A program made the translations under genes and the position numbers. Positions 48,573 to 62,017 of a stretch of DNA of 64,000 nt are shown one piece after another. Every line of letters begins with the position of its first letter. The first letter of the stretch is position 1. Source of the stretch: Penicillus capitatus (Eukaryota; Chlorophyta). The stretch lies in NCBI GenBank assembly GCA_965649825.1, contig OZ287697.1, forward strand, positions 1,240,001 through 1,304,000. Reading direction: 5' to 3'. The notes beneath the pieces were generated by a model. The model searched no databases, was not told the origin of the DNA, and saw nothing but the letters and a program-made list of their open reading frames with translations.

Positions 48573-51500
48573 AGTTGCTTTGTCGTTTTCAGATCTCTTT
48601 CTGTGTATTGGGAATAGGAAGGCGATTAAAACCGTCTCACCTTTCAGTGTTTGACTAGTTTTTGGTACCGTAAGAGGCCATCAACTGTGAATGGAAAGTG
48701 TTTAAGCAAAAGTGTCTCTTTGGTGTGTGATTCAGCTGTCGTCCGTCTCGATGAACGGCAATCGGCGTTTCGTGGATGTATAGGGACAACAGCAATGATT
48801 ACCTGACTCATACGAGTGACATCTCGAGATTCTGATTCTAGAGAAACTGAGGAGCAGCATGTTCCTAACGCTTCATTGCTTCTCTGGTTTCGCCGTGGTC
48901 GAAAGCGAAACTCGTGTCTGTCTGTCGAGTCAGACATATGCAGCATTACAGAAGACTGCATTTCACATGAAGAAGATTTTAGAGTCACATATGAGACACA
49001 TGTTCGTGACTGAACGCGAGGACGATGAAAAGAGGTTTGTATCGTTGGAGATCTCGTTCCAAAGGCAACGACTTGAGAATCACACGAACGCATGCAACAA
49101 TCACAGATGTTCCGCACATGATATCAATCGTGTCAGCTCACGTATATCGGCACAAAAGACCGTGAGACATCAGCAAGAAAGGGAAAAACAAAGCGATGAT
49201 GCGCCCATCGTCGCACAAGACCCCAGTCCCTGACAGAATGCGAGATCGTTTCGCATGGAGGACTCGTCGTCTTCCACAACATCTTCCTCGTTTCCCTTAA
49301 GCAACTCACAGGAGTTGCTACTGTGTTATCTGTCAGCCAGGTTACGCTACAGAATGACAGCTAGTTCCAGAGGGGCAGCAATGGAGCCTCACACCATATA
49401 TGTGCGCCAGAATTGACGCGGGAGAATGGATCCGCGATGATGATGTTTCTGACGGGCGCACGCACCATGATGCCTCGACCCAACGATGGCAGGGAATTCT
49501 TGACACATGGCCGTGGAACGAGGCATGATGTCTGGAAGTGCTCGCCTTCGAAGTAGACTTCTTTCCCAGAATCGACAGGAACGACGTGTTCACAACGCAC
49601 ACCCTCTGAAAAGACAGTCAACATCAAGACATCCGCAGCGGAGAGCAAAGGCACAACAATTCGGGATGGATGGCAGAAGTCTTCATTCACACTGTGCATT
49701 CAGACCTGCAATCAAGTCGTCAGTCTGAGCCGAAAGAAGAATCGACAAAGCAATGGGTCACCTTGCAGAGACAGAGCAGAAGGATTGCTTCGAACAGGGT
49801 GTATTTGATCGGTGCTAGCTTCTCCGCGCTGTCGGGTGAATTGCGGACGGCGAGACAAGTCGGTGATTGATTGGCGATCGCGTGTTGGTAGGCCTTTGGC
49901 TTTGTGTCCGATTACTCGCTCCATCTGCCGATTGGATGGAAATGGATCTTTGCGTTTGGCGGTGTTTTGCATACATACGCACAGCGCGCTTGACGGAAAG
50001 GACAGCTCGGCCTTCCACTGAACCGCAGTGCCAGCGACAACGAGATACTGCCAGACTGTTGTTGTTTACCAGCAGAAGGCAAGAGACGCTGCTGTGTCTT
50101 CAACGCGACAACGCGGCCTAGGGATTCTGCAGACCGCGTCCTGAAACGGAAGGATGAGAGGACGGTGATCGAGACAGAACTGGATAAGGATGTGACGCTC
50201 TTTGTAAGAGAGGGCGAAATCCTGGTCTGCGGCGTGAAAGGCGACAGATAACGGTTTCGCCGTACTGTGCCGTCGAAGACGAAGGTTTAAGCACTGTCAC
50301 GAGCTCGAGAAAGAATCTGAACTTGTGTCGCTGGTGTGTGTGAATGTTGGTTCAAAGCCTTGCCGCGAGCTCGGGAGAGAGAGTCTCGGTCGATGTTGTT
50401 GGTCGTATATTCACCTGTGAATTCAGTACGGCAAATCTTAAGACGCATAGTGGTTGCATACGGTTGTCGATTTGTCGTCGCAGCACCAATGCTCCTGTTC
50501 GGCTGTGACGAGCGCTGTTTCTCGCTATTGTCTCTTGACAACGCCTAGACAGTTTTCATTGTAGCGGATTCAGCAAAAGAAGTGGATGGCGGCGATCTCG
50601 TGGTCGTGACAATAATCGTACGATGAGGAAATGTCAGTCACATCGCTCACTCACTGTAGGACTGTGGCAGATGAGGGCAGCAGAAACAGAAGCCGTAAGC
50701 TGCGTTTGGATTGAACTAGAGAATGGCAGAGATGTGCGACCGCTGGTTTAGAGCTGTCACATCCAGACGTTCCTTCGCTGCCTGCTAAGAGAGACACTAT
50801 CCTTCCTACCTGACGTATTCAGCATCCACTAGGGGGACGATCTTTTTTCTGTGGACGGGACAAACTTGTTAAGCATTTCTTCAAACAACTGTACGACGAC
50901 AGAAGGGTGGAAATGCGAGAAACCGGTAACCATTTTGCTGTAGCGTACGCAGATAGAGTCTCATCGCTGCACATCAAGGAGAAAGGAGCCCTCCGCCGTC
51001 AAGAAGACTGGCAGTCGACTGCTGTACGAGCAGCAGAATATGGTTTTTGATCTTAAGAGAACAATAACCTCCATGGCATTTACGTCTATTAGCTCTTGCA
51101 GAAATCCAGTTCTAAGGCAGTGGCTGCCAGATCAAGAGATACAGGTTGAAAAGAAGAAGGCTCTGTTTACGCTAAAGGCACAAGGTCGTTCGTCGCTTGG
51201 CGGCGCGCTTCTAAGTAAACAAGCTGCTCTGCATTGACAAGACAGCTACGTTTTGTCGATCCGCGAAGAACGGATCTCCCTCGCATGCAGTAGCGGGCCG
51301 TTTTCGAAACAAGGTCGCTTCTCCCTCGATTGTTGAGCCAGCGATGCTGTATGTGATCCTTTACCTTTCGGCACAGGCGGTGCGCTTGGTCGATGTTGTT
51401 CCTCTTCACTAGAACTGAGCTTTCTGTCGCGAATCCCTCCTCCTTGTCCTGCCATCGTTGGCGCAGCGAGCTGCTAAGACAGAGAGCGTTGAAGCACTTG

Positions 51501-52650
51501 GCTGTGCAGCCGCGAACGACCAGCCTCTGAAGGCGATGTCTTCAGAGCTATGAAGCATGCGTATCTGCTAGCGCACACGCAAGGAAGAGTCGCGCGTCTC
51601 CATGGTCTGCATCTTCGAAGTAGATACCATGAGCCGAGACGGCATCCAGAAGAGAGACACGGAAGAACATGGCTCCACTTTCTGGTCAAGAAAGCTCTAT
51701 CCCCTCTCATCTGCCAAACGGAGGCTACTGCATCGCATTGAATGCTCGAACAGCTGCGACAGCAGATTCGTCGGCGAAAGATCGATGTCGAACACGTTGC
51801 AAGTCGCCGCCGAGTGGCAGCCGAACTGCACGGACGGCTTCGACTACGCAGGGATGAAACTGCAGCCTCTCGCTGCTGCAAGGCCGGCGTGACGAGCAGC
51901 TTTCGTCTTTACTGCTCACACACCAGAGTTCGATCTCATGATGCGACTGAGCCTTCGGCGGCAAACTCGCAGCAGCCGTACACCCGTAGACTTTACGCGT
52001 CCAAACAGCACGGTGGCGTCTTTGACGTCGACCACCGAAGACAGAGCTGTCGAAGCATTTGGAGAAAGAGGTCGTATGCAAAGGCCAACGCCAATGCGTC
52101 CACTGTGAAAGCTTCTAGACCGAGTCGCCTGGTTACATTTAAATCTGCATCCTTTAGGACGTCGGTGCACGAGGACACGGCGAAATCTGACGGCACTAGC
52201 GGAAAGCGACCGACTTTGCAGTCCGAAGCGGATGTCTTCGCGAAAACTTCGTCCCAGTGGTCTCTCTGATGCGGGTCAACAGACGACGCCGAACTGTGCG
52301 TTCAGCAAGACAGGCCAGAAAGCTCTAGCTACCTTTTCTGCCGCAGAACCGAGCTGCGAGAGGTCGAATCGCTCGCTTCCGGGACGGTAGAGAGACCTCG
52401 ACGCTTGCAGATATCTCTGTCCGGTGCAGGACAGATTCCACGATTGACAGGACAGGCGCATATCGTGGCATATAATGCGTTACTGTTGCGAAATTGAAAT
52501 GCGAAGTGAGCTCGAAACCAATCAGCCCATCGTTGGACACACTTTCGAAAACCATGCCTCACATTCCTCCTGCCACCGGCTCTGCTGCTGGCAACTGTCT
52601 CATGTCGTCAGTCAGGTCTAAAACACGTCAGCGTAGAAGACGCCAAGAGA
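48573..52650. other. 4-kb spacer between copies 5 and 6, duplicate of 18012-22021
   Basis: Collinear with the first copy but with several indels. The GAGGCA repeat is contracted near 49765. Around 50276-50400 there is an extra stretch in which a GGTT(T/C)AA..C...GCGAGCTCG motif appears twice, against once in the first copy. Frames that are open in one spacer are broken in the other. No gene recognised. Confidence 0.6.
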
Positions 52651-53009
52651 CATGCGACTGTGGTAAACAGCGCGGTCTTTCCCAAGTCAAATCATGATCT
52701 GTGGTTGTTCGCTGCATGTCAACAAGTGTGGCTCTGCTCGACCTGAAAAGACGTTCAGGGGTCAGCTCGACGAACAGACGCTGGAAGAGGCACGCTGCGT
52801 TAGTTCTCTGCCCCGTCGGGAGAACAAGGGACGCACGCGTGCATCATGCACACCGACGCGTGGTCGCTGAGTCAGTTGCGTAGCTGCTGCATCAGGAATA
52901 TTCCTTACCTCATCTTCAGGCGATTTCATGCAACAGGCCTCGTCCCGACTATAAAAGCCAGATGGTCTGCAGGCGTCTGCTGGATCCGTCTCTCAGTTCT
53001 TCGTCGAAA
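52651..53009 (+). promoter_or_regulatory. Conserved promoter block of array copy 6
   Basis: Palindrome GTGCATCATGCAC at 52839-52851, TGAGTCA at 52868-52874, TATAAAA at 52950-52956 and ATG at 53010. Confidence 0.65.
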
Positions 53010-56000
53010 ATGCGACGCCGTTTCCTTGGTTTGCTGCTGACGCTCGTCGTCTTTGGCGCAAGTGCGACCGCGTTCGTCTGCCGGAGGTCTCACCTCCGTC
53101 GAGCTTTGGCCGCAGAAACGGCAGAAGATGCCTCGACCACTTATGTTTCCACAAAGATTCTTAACTCAGAACCGTCCACAGTCTCAGAAAGAAAGGCATC
53201 TGCACCGCCTAGTGCAAAAGAGTCTGCCTCGTTCCCGACGAAGCACTCGCACAGTACAGCTCCGCCCCTCACGTCCGAGACGCGCGAGACGGCAAAGAAA
53301 GAACGCCCATCTGTGGCTGGAAGCGGTCGGAGTGAGAGCCGTTCTCTGCGCCAGGACGATGGCCGCGACGATAATCTTACAAGTAAGGAAGGCCCTTTGA
53401 TGTCTCCGAGAACACCTGCTTGACGTCGGCGCTCTTGGTTTTCGCAGGCGTTCCTTGTTCGCTCAGCGAACGAACCATCGAAGAGCATCTGAACGAAACG
53501 ACGAGAACGTGGCGTATCAACCGTACGATTCTTAACGACGTCGAAGATGACATCCAAGTCATTGTCAACTGTACGAAGCCAGGCGACGTCCTCTCCTTCA
53601 GTCCGAAGCGCAGAATCCAGCCATCCTCTCGCATCGTCATACTGTGGCCGTTGACGTTGACTGCCCCAGTGAGCAGTTTCGAACTCGAGGAAGGCGTGTT
53701 CCCCCGTGCCGATACAAACACGACCTTTACCTGTCCTAACAGAGGAGAGGGTGTGTTCCTGGTGAAGTGAGCTTCGAATTCCCCCATCCACCGTTGTCTG
53801 ATGCTGTTCTCGCGCTCAGGTCTAAGAATGTGACATTAGCGAATCTTGTTTTCGAGGGATGCGATTTCGCTGCGGCGAACAGCAATGAAGACGCCATCGT
53901 CAGAGTCGTCGTCGACGACTGTGCGACGACTCGTGCAGACGATCAGCTGCGTCTGCACCATGTCGATTTCCTAAATAACAGCCTCGACGAGAACAACGCC
54001 ATCCGAGTGCCCTCATCATCGTGCTTAAGTCTGGAACTCGCTGACCTTGGTTTCGAGAACAATACCTGCAGCGGTCCATGCATCGTCTTCCCGTCCAATC
54101 AAAGCAGTCGGCTGCGCGACATCAGAGTCCTGAACATCACGTCGTCGGGAGAAGCTGCCGACGCCACGACCGCGTTTTGGGGTCCTCCTGGTTCGAAGAT
54201 TAACGTCACTCGGCTGACAGCGGCCAACAACGCAATCCAGATCTTCAGCATCGAAGACGGCACACTGGTGCTAAACGACTCGAAGCTGACGAACAACAGC
54301 GTGAGAGTTGGAAGTCCAGTCTATCTGTCAAAGTCCACTGGAACATTCGAAAACGTCAGCTTCGCTGAAAACGGTGCCACTCACAGCGCTGGATCTCTCA
54401 TGTCGGACGACTCAACGATCCGCATAGATAACTGCACCTTCGAGGAGGGCAATGCCGCCGAATTCGGCGGGTTCGTCGACGCCGAAGAAAATTCTCTGGT
54501 GACCATCAGAGACTCGAACTTCAGTCGTGGCAAAGCGAAGGACGGAGGATGTCTTCGAGTACATCTCTCAAATCTCACTCTTCATAACGTGACGCTGCGA
54601 GAGTGTCATTCCGTGGTCGACGGAGCGGCGATTCGTCTGTCCAATGCGACTGCCAACATCAAAAACACTACGCTGGATTCGAACAGAGCGGGCGACGATG
54701 GCGGATGCTTGTATGCAGAGTTCTCCAATGTTGCCGGAGACGACTGGACCGTGAAGAACAACTCGGCTGGCGATCACGCAGGCGGACTCCGGGTGCGACT
54801 CGAGACGAATCTCAGTCTCGCCAACTCCGTTTTCCTCGACAACGAGGCAGACAGAGGGGGAGCCGTGTCTCAGGAGTTGAATTCTGTCGTCTTTTTCACA
54901 GATGTCTCATTCTCTGGCAACGTTGCTGCGACCGAGGGCGGTGCGTTCTACATCACCAATTCGACGACGATCCTCAGCAACTGCACTTTCAATGACAGCA
55001 GAGCTGATGATGGCGGTATCCTGTTCGCAAGGAAGATGACCACAGTGAACATTTCCTCGTCGATCGTGAGGAATGGCACTGCGAGACGCGGGGGATGCCT
55101 GCTCGCTCTCGACGGGTCTGTCAATGTTCAGAACTCGACGATGGAGAATTGCACGTCCAAGGAAGACGGCGGGGCCATGCATCTGCGCAACATCGCAGCA
55201 CACATTATGAATTCCGGCTTCCTGTCGAATAGCGCAGAGGATAGTGGCGGAGCCGTCTTCGCCGATGAGAAGACCCATCTCAAAGGAAATGATTGGATAG
55301 TGGAAGACAACAGTGCCTGGGACAATGGAGGAGGCGTTTGGTTGAAGCAGTCCACGATCCAAGTGAACGACTCTCAGTTTCGAAACAACTTTGCTCTCCA
55401 CGGCGGCGCCTTCTTCATAGTCGATTCGTCGAAGCTGAATATCTCTAACTCTACGTTTCGTGGTGGAAGCGCAGAAGACGACGGCGGGTTCGTTGCAGCC
55501 ATCTCGAAGAGCTCTGTCGATCTGGAGCACACCAACATGACGAATGGAAACGCAACGAATGGAGGAGCCGTTTTCCTCTCCGACAGTCTCTTCAAAGGGG
55601 ATCATCTCAACGTCACCGAATGTTCCGCCAGTTCAACGGGCGGAGGATTCTCCTTCGAATCCGTAAACGCGGCAATGCTCACAGTTCAGCTTGATCACTC
55701 CATCGTGCAGAACAACACAGCTCGTCTAGGAGGTGAGGATACGCAGCCGCTCTCTCATGCGTCCGATGTGTTTTATCAGGTGGCCTGTATGTGACAAACA
55801 GCAGTGGACACCTCAACTGCTCGGAGGGCCACTCCGACTGCTTCCTCGTCACTATGCTGAACACGACTTTCGTGAACAACAGCGCTGATTATGCAGGAGG
55901 CGCAGTGTTCATGGGCTGCACCCAGAATGTGCACATCGATTGCCCTTCGAAGAATGCGGAGAAGACTGGTGGTGTCCACACAGAAAAGCGAAAGCGTTCT

Positions 56001-58449
56001 GTAGGTAGTCTCAATTCAACAGACGATGTCTGTGGGACATGGAAGAAGAACAACGCAAAACAGTATGGTGACGATGTTGCTTCGTTCGCATCACAAGTCA
56101 ACGTGACCGTCAATGAAAGGGGCATCACAGGTTCAGAGGAGGATGGCCCGTACATATACAGAAGCGGATCGCCCCTCTCCATCAGTCTGGAGATCCGAGA
56201 TGGTTTTGATCAAGGTCCTGCGGTGGGAAGGAATGGCCGCGTGGTTTCCAGCACCATCTCATCTCCAAACAGCCTCTTCTCGGGAAATCAGACAATCCTT
56301 TTGGGCTCTCCTTCTACGGAACTCAACGTGACTGGATTTGCGAAGCCTGGAAACTATACCGTTCTCATCAATTTCGATGAAGACATTCTAAAAGAGGAAG
56401 AGATCAATGTCACTGTGCAGAACTGCACGATTGGCGAAGCCTCTTTAAGAAATGGCACATTTTGCGAGCCCTGCAACGCCGCCACTTACAACGTTGACGT
56501 GGATGATGAAGACTCCGAGTGTCGGCCATGCCCCGACAACGGGAACTGTGCAACGAAAGTGATCGTTCCGAAACAAGGGTACTGGAACAGTTCGCCGTGC
56601 TCTCCGCACATCCAGAGATGTCTGACGACCCATGCATGTGATGGCGAAAACAGAACCACCACTCTCCAGGAGAAATCAGAGAACATTTCCAACTGTGACA
56701 TTAGCAAGGAACGAATCGAAGATTACCAACAGGCACAGTGTGAAAAGGCAAGTTTGATATCCTGATTTTCTCAGGTGTTGATGATCTCTGTTGTGCATGC
56801 AGGGTTACACTGGTCCACTGTGTGGATCCTGTATCAGTTCATACGGCAGTTCCCTGTCTTCCAAGTGTCAAGAGTGTCCTGTGAGAATCGGCAGTGTACT
56901 GGTGATTTGCATCTCAGCAGTGATTCTGCTGTTTCTATCCGGCATTACGATCAGGGGAACATTGTGCACTAAAAACCGCCAGCGGATGATGCTTTCCGGG
57001 CAGAGGCAGATTTCCCGTGGCATTCAACTCTCAGAGCTTTCGATCCGAAACATGGCAGAAACTTCGAGAGCAGAGGCCCCTCCTGAGAGTTCACACGAGG
57101 TTGAAGGGACAAACGCATCAACAGGAATGGTGCATGTGACTGAAGCGGCTCTGGCACAATGGAGAGTTACCGAGATGTTCAAGGTGTGAAAATCGTGTAC
57201 GTTTTCTTCCCTAACAGTGACCGTTGTTGCAGATAACGCTGAACTACATCCAAGTGACAGTGTTGACTGCAACCTTGAATGTTGGATGGGCATTTCCTGT
57301 TCTCAAAGTGGGAGAGATAGCAGGTTATCAGATGTCAATGTCAGCCATCCGCATCAACTTATCGTCGTTGTTTGCTGTATAGAGTTCATCAGCGGGCTCG
57401 CCTCAGAGAGCATCCGGCGCTCTGTTGTCTGTCTGAGTAAAGCGAATCAGTTCCTTCATCCGACCGTTTGGGGCACGATCGTGAGCGTTTTTGTCGTTCC
57501 TGTTACTGCATTCCTGCTGCTCGTCGCATTCTGGATGGTAATGGGACTCGTCTATCAAATGCAACGGCCACTCCGTTACATCGCACAGAGATCTTTGCTT
57601 TCACTCATGGCACTGTGGTACATAACCTCCGCGTCAGTGATCAAGACAACACTCAGCGTTGTTCTCTGCGTTCGTGTGTACAACGACGTTCTGGACGCCA
57701 CGGCAGAAACCGAAGAGATCAGTTATTGGGCGGTGGACACAAGTCTGAGATGCTTCGAGGGCCAGCACTTGATGCTGGTGATCTGGATTCTCCCGTTCGT
57801 AAGCATCGTCTATGTTGGACTTCTCATCGCCTTCATCTCAATCCTTACATCGCCCAAGGAACTGCTCGACCATCCGGACAGCTGGGTCTATCGGACCACT
57901 GGATTCCTGTACCGTGGCTATGGATCCGGATGGCGGCGCTACTGGGAGGTTGCCATCGTGCTGAGGAAGGCGATCATTGCTTTTCTGGTGTTCTGTGCAC
58001 ACCGCTTTGACAGTCTGTTTTTTATCACATGCCTCCCCATCTTCATCATGCTCGCGATGGGATTGCAGATTGTGGTGATGCCCTACAGAGAGAAGTTTGA
58101 TGCTCTGAACAGAATAGATTTGTCTGCCCTTTTCGTCTCGAACCTGACGATCTTGATTGCCATCATGCTGAAGAGTGAGGGTCTCACGAAAGAGTGGCGT
58201 GGAATGACGCTCTCAATCATCTGCGTTGTTCTCAACATCTCAACCTTCCTCGTTTTTCTCTGTTTTCTTGTTAAGTACTATGCCAAGTGCATTAAGCTCT
58301 CCATGAGCGAATGCGGAACGCACATCGATGCAGATGCCGGAACACTGAAGATTCTGACGATCTGGCTGGGATGCCGTCTCCAGTCCTTAGCTTCCTATGT
58401 GAGACTTGGCCAGTCTCCCGATGAATCAAGTTTTTCTTCCGGCGTGTAA
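53010..58449 (+). CDS. Array gene copy 6: Pmp-like surface protein with a divergent membrane module, intact (1703 aa)
   Basis: Exons: 53010-53382, 53448-53766, 53820-55732, 55780-56747, 56803-57183, 57233-57323, 57383-58449. All junctions keep frame, and the 56748-56802 intron is GC-AG. Signal peptide, linker, beta-helix, KRKR cassette and Cys-rich stalk resemble copy 2. Exon 3 is 81 bp shorter than in copies 2, 4 and 5: one repeat (the HQSSSSNGTF...NNTCSRNGGA block) is missing, joined at a GGA codon triplet. Exons 5-7 diverge sharply from all other copies (ECPVRIGSVLVICISAVILL; YWAVDTSLRCFEGQH; VVMPYREKFDALNRIDLS) yet keep exon sizes, phases and topology. The C-terminal half is therefore an older paralogue type joined to a homogenised N-terminal half. 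Function unknown. Confidence 0.87.
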
Positions 58450-61400
58450 GCATTCTTCGGTCGACAGCATCACTCTTCATTTAAACATAAGAACATCTTG
58501 ATTCAATGTCGATGGCGACATCCCAGTTGTTTGTGTTACTGGCATACACCAATAGATGCATGCTTTGAACAACGGACAGCTTGTGGCAGTCTGGGTAGGA
58601 GCATAGCGTTACTCAGCATCGATCGTAGGCGGTGCTTTCTCCTTGATTCTTTACTGCAGAGGAAACAATCATGTATGTAATCGGTTGTTGATGTAATGAA
58701 GGAACTTGTTTGATGTGACTGTGAGCTGATACGCAAGAATCTTAAAAGATAAGAGTGCGTCTCCGGCCGGAAGCTTTCCTACGTCCAACTCCAATTCCTA
58801 ATCTGAAGTGAATGAAATGCGTTCTTTCATACTTCCGCTAAAGCATGGCGTGCCTTTTTGCCTAAAAGACGAGAGTGTGGATATCGTGACACAGCAGCAG
58901 ACACGGTGATCGCCGTCAAGGACGTCTCTGATGCAACCAAGCACGATCGATGCGTCACTGCCCGCAGCTCTTTTGACAGTGGCGCGTCGCCCTTTGACGT
59001 CTCGTTGGACCATTTGGCCTTTCGATTCGCACTATCATCCTTAAACGCAACCTCTATCTAGCGCGATCGCTTCGCGCAGAGTGTTTCGCGGACAGGATTC
59101 GTGAAGCGATGATGGTGAAGTTGGCCTTCACTTTGAAGGATCGAGCTATCCGTTTGGCAACGATTCTTAATCTGCGGTGAATAATCGAGTCTTGAGAAGA
59201 GGGATTCCGATCGCGACTGTCGGAAGTCTAGCTCCATACCTGTCCTGACCGAGAGAACCCGAGTATTCCCGTGTGTCGAAGATCGTTTAGTATCCTTTCA
59301 GCCTTTGTTATCAGCAGCCCCGCGTGACCGAGAAATGTAAGCTCAATGCGACATAAAACGTGGTCTGCTTCATAATGAGTTGCACAAATAGACGGTAGCC
59401 GAGCGTTGTGGCTAAGAATGATGTGACAGATAAAGCCGCCAGATGTCTTACGCCTTTAACCTGACAGTATGTAGCTAAATCATTCTGATGGACGACAAAT
59501 CGCGATGAAGGAAGTTCTCATCGGAGCCAACTTGTGAGATAATGAACTTGCTAGTGTACTAAGAGTGTACACGAAATTTCCAAACAGGTTGAATGCAATG
59601 CGTCTCGCGCCGTTAAGTGAACTCGGACGCCTCCAATCATAGTCTCCAGCAACGTTGAATCGTTGACAGAACGAACTACCCAGATGGCAGCAGAGTTTTC
59701 CATCGCTGGTGTTTGTTGTGTAGCCCCATACCGTCGACTGCCAGAATCAAAATGCCCAATGATGATCGTCTTATCCATGGGCTTCGCAAGGAACGGTCGT
59801 CAATGCCTGGCCGGACTCGCATAACCCTAACGACAAAGAATGTAATGCCAGGGGCATACGTGCTTAGCCGAATACGTTATTCTCTTCTGTCTCAATAGTT
59901 TGAACTGAGAGCGGTACCCGCCCAGAGGAAAATCCCACGTTCACTCGGACAACAGTGGCACGGGGTGCGCTGAACCGTACGATAAGTGTGTCCGTCCGGC
60001 TTGTGTACTCGAGTCCAGGTGTCCTGGATTGCTGTCAAACTGTATCGTCTTCAAACAACACTGTAGGCGGCGCAGCGCGCCCTGCGGTCGAGATGCACAG
60101 CATCGACCTTCGTCGACATCATATTGCGAAGACATGAGTATATTGCGAAGCATCGTCCCTCGCTGACAGACCGCAGAAAGCTTTGTGGAGGAAAGCAGGT
60201 TCAACGAGAACTTTGTATCGCTAGCCTTCACAATATCCGTCACATCAGGGTCGGCTACCGAAAACGGTGCCTCCAAATCAGAGTTCTCTTGTTTTCTAAC
60301 GCACACCGCCTTTTGCGCCGGCGCTTACAAGCGCCTTCGGAGTTCGCGCGAAGCGGAAAAGCGACATGCTGTTAATCTAGGATCGTTGAAACAGCCGCTT
60401 AGATAATCGACATGCAACTGTTGGCGTTTGCTCTGCGATGTGAACGGATGTGACAGTCCGTGGGCGATAGTGAACTACACTGCGAACTGAGGTTATGCGA
60501 TTTTTGTTATGTTCTTGCAAGAGTTTGGACAATGCATCGACAACACAATCATGTGCTTTCCTGCTGATCAGTGGGATGAACTTCTGAGTCGAAAAAAGGG
60601 ACGTCTCTGTGGATTGAGTCTTGAAAAACTCTCGAATCTATACGCGCGTGAGCTCAACGGACGACCCATTGCCGAACTAGCGACACTCCTTGGCCTTTAC
60701 AGATCGGCGGCGACGAGAGCTTGAAACTCTTCTGCCGAGCTTCGTGTGGTCAGACTCCGTTTCTGGACGGACAGACTGCAGCAGTCTCTTCTCCTCCAGG
60801 ATAGCCGATGATGCTTCGAATGCGGATGGAAGTATCGACAAGGGGTGGAATGACCCAGCTCAGTGCCTCGACAAAAGTGGCGGCGTGCACTCCATACATC
60901 GACACAGCGGTTCTTGATGCGATTGACGGCGACACAAAAGTCACTCTCAGCTAGCTCGCTGTACGACAGAGAGAACGGTACGGCGACTCTTTCTACCTTC
61001 TGCTCTACGCTCGATCTACAAAGGCCGGCGATCAGAACAGTAACGAAGATGAAAACTACTCGCGTTTTGTCTAACAAGTAGTGACTAGAAGAACAGATCC
61101 GACCGCTGACGCGCGTAGGAGGCTGCATTTTCCCATTTAGACGGAGACGGCTTGTACTCAAGCAGACGAGTGCGTCTGATCCTCTACTCTGTCCATTGCC
61201 AAGAACATCATGTCTACCGGAGTCGGCTCTGGAGACCACTCCGCTTCACTAAGTCGCATCGTATAGAGATTGGGTTTATCAGCAGCGCATTCAGGTGATG
61301 GAGCTTGGTGCCCGGTTTGCTTTGAACCGCCTGGATTCTAAGATTCGGAAAGCGTCATTTCACAGTTTGCATCTGATGGGTAAGTTAAATCGTCTCCCTT

Positions 61401-62017
61401 CTGGTGGCAAATAGGAACCAGCAGCCAGTAAGCAGTCATTTGAATGGCATTGGATCAAGTGCTCTATTGACGAATGATAGACCCGTCACATCGCATGCAT
61501 TCTGCAGGTCTCTTGTTCGGCACGTTGCAGAGTGATCAGACGCGCCTTTCTGTTCATGGAATCAAGTTCCGCACATCCGTTGACCCCCACTCCGGGCAAG
61601 TTCGTGTGCGATGTCTCGCCTCCATGTGTTCTTGGCCACTTCTTCTGCACAGCCAGAATTGAATCACAACTGGCCAGTGCAATGTCATTCGTCAACCTCG
61701 GGGTTCTACCTATCGGTCGCGTGGCGCGTCACTCAATCATCCTACCTGTCATCGTGACACGAACGGATCCCTTTTATCTGCACGAGAACGGATATGGACA
61801 TTCTTCGCAGCGGGAGATAAAGAAGATCGCAAAGGACTCTGGCAGGTAGGACATTCGGTCGACAATGCGAAGATCAGGAGATCACAAAACACGTTCTTAT
61901 ATCAAGAGATCTGGATCGAGCGGTCAGTGATAATGACAGACGTGCGGCTCACCGGCTGCTTCAACGCTGTCGCCAAGATCCAGCTGGTGGACAGCGGTGT
62001 CTTCGCTGCGACAAAGT
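58450..62017. other. 3.6-kb spacer between copies 6 and 7, no gene recognised
   Basis: Unlike the other spacers, with no evident duplicate in the window. Frames are short; the longest is 180 codons on the - strand at 61239-60697, without a known motif. A perfect 7-bp inverted repeat GGCGCTT-AC-AAGCGCC lies at 60320-60335. No tRNA, rRNA or transposon signature was seen. Confidence 0.55.

Larger units (their letters stand above)
33615..53030. repeat. Segmental duplication, right copy (minimal collinear extent)
   Basis: Counterpart of 3010-22400. Same order: exons 5-7 of copy 4, relics, LINE, copy 5, spacer, promoter of copy 6. Differences concentrate inside the genes, in blocks that match other array members rather than the positional sister, which points to gene conversion after duplication. 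Confidence 0.9.

Noticed and set aside
60509-60724. 71-codon frame in the copy 6-7 spacer as a small gene
   Set aside because: Short, with no recognised domain and no promoter or homologue in the window to support it.
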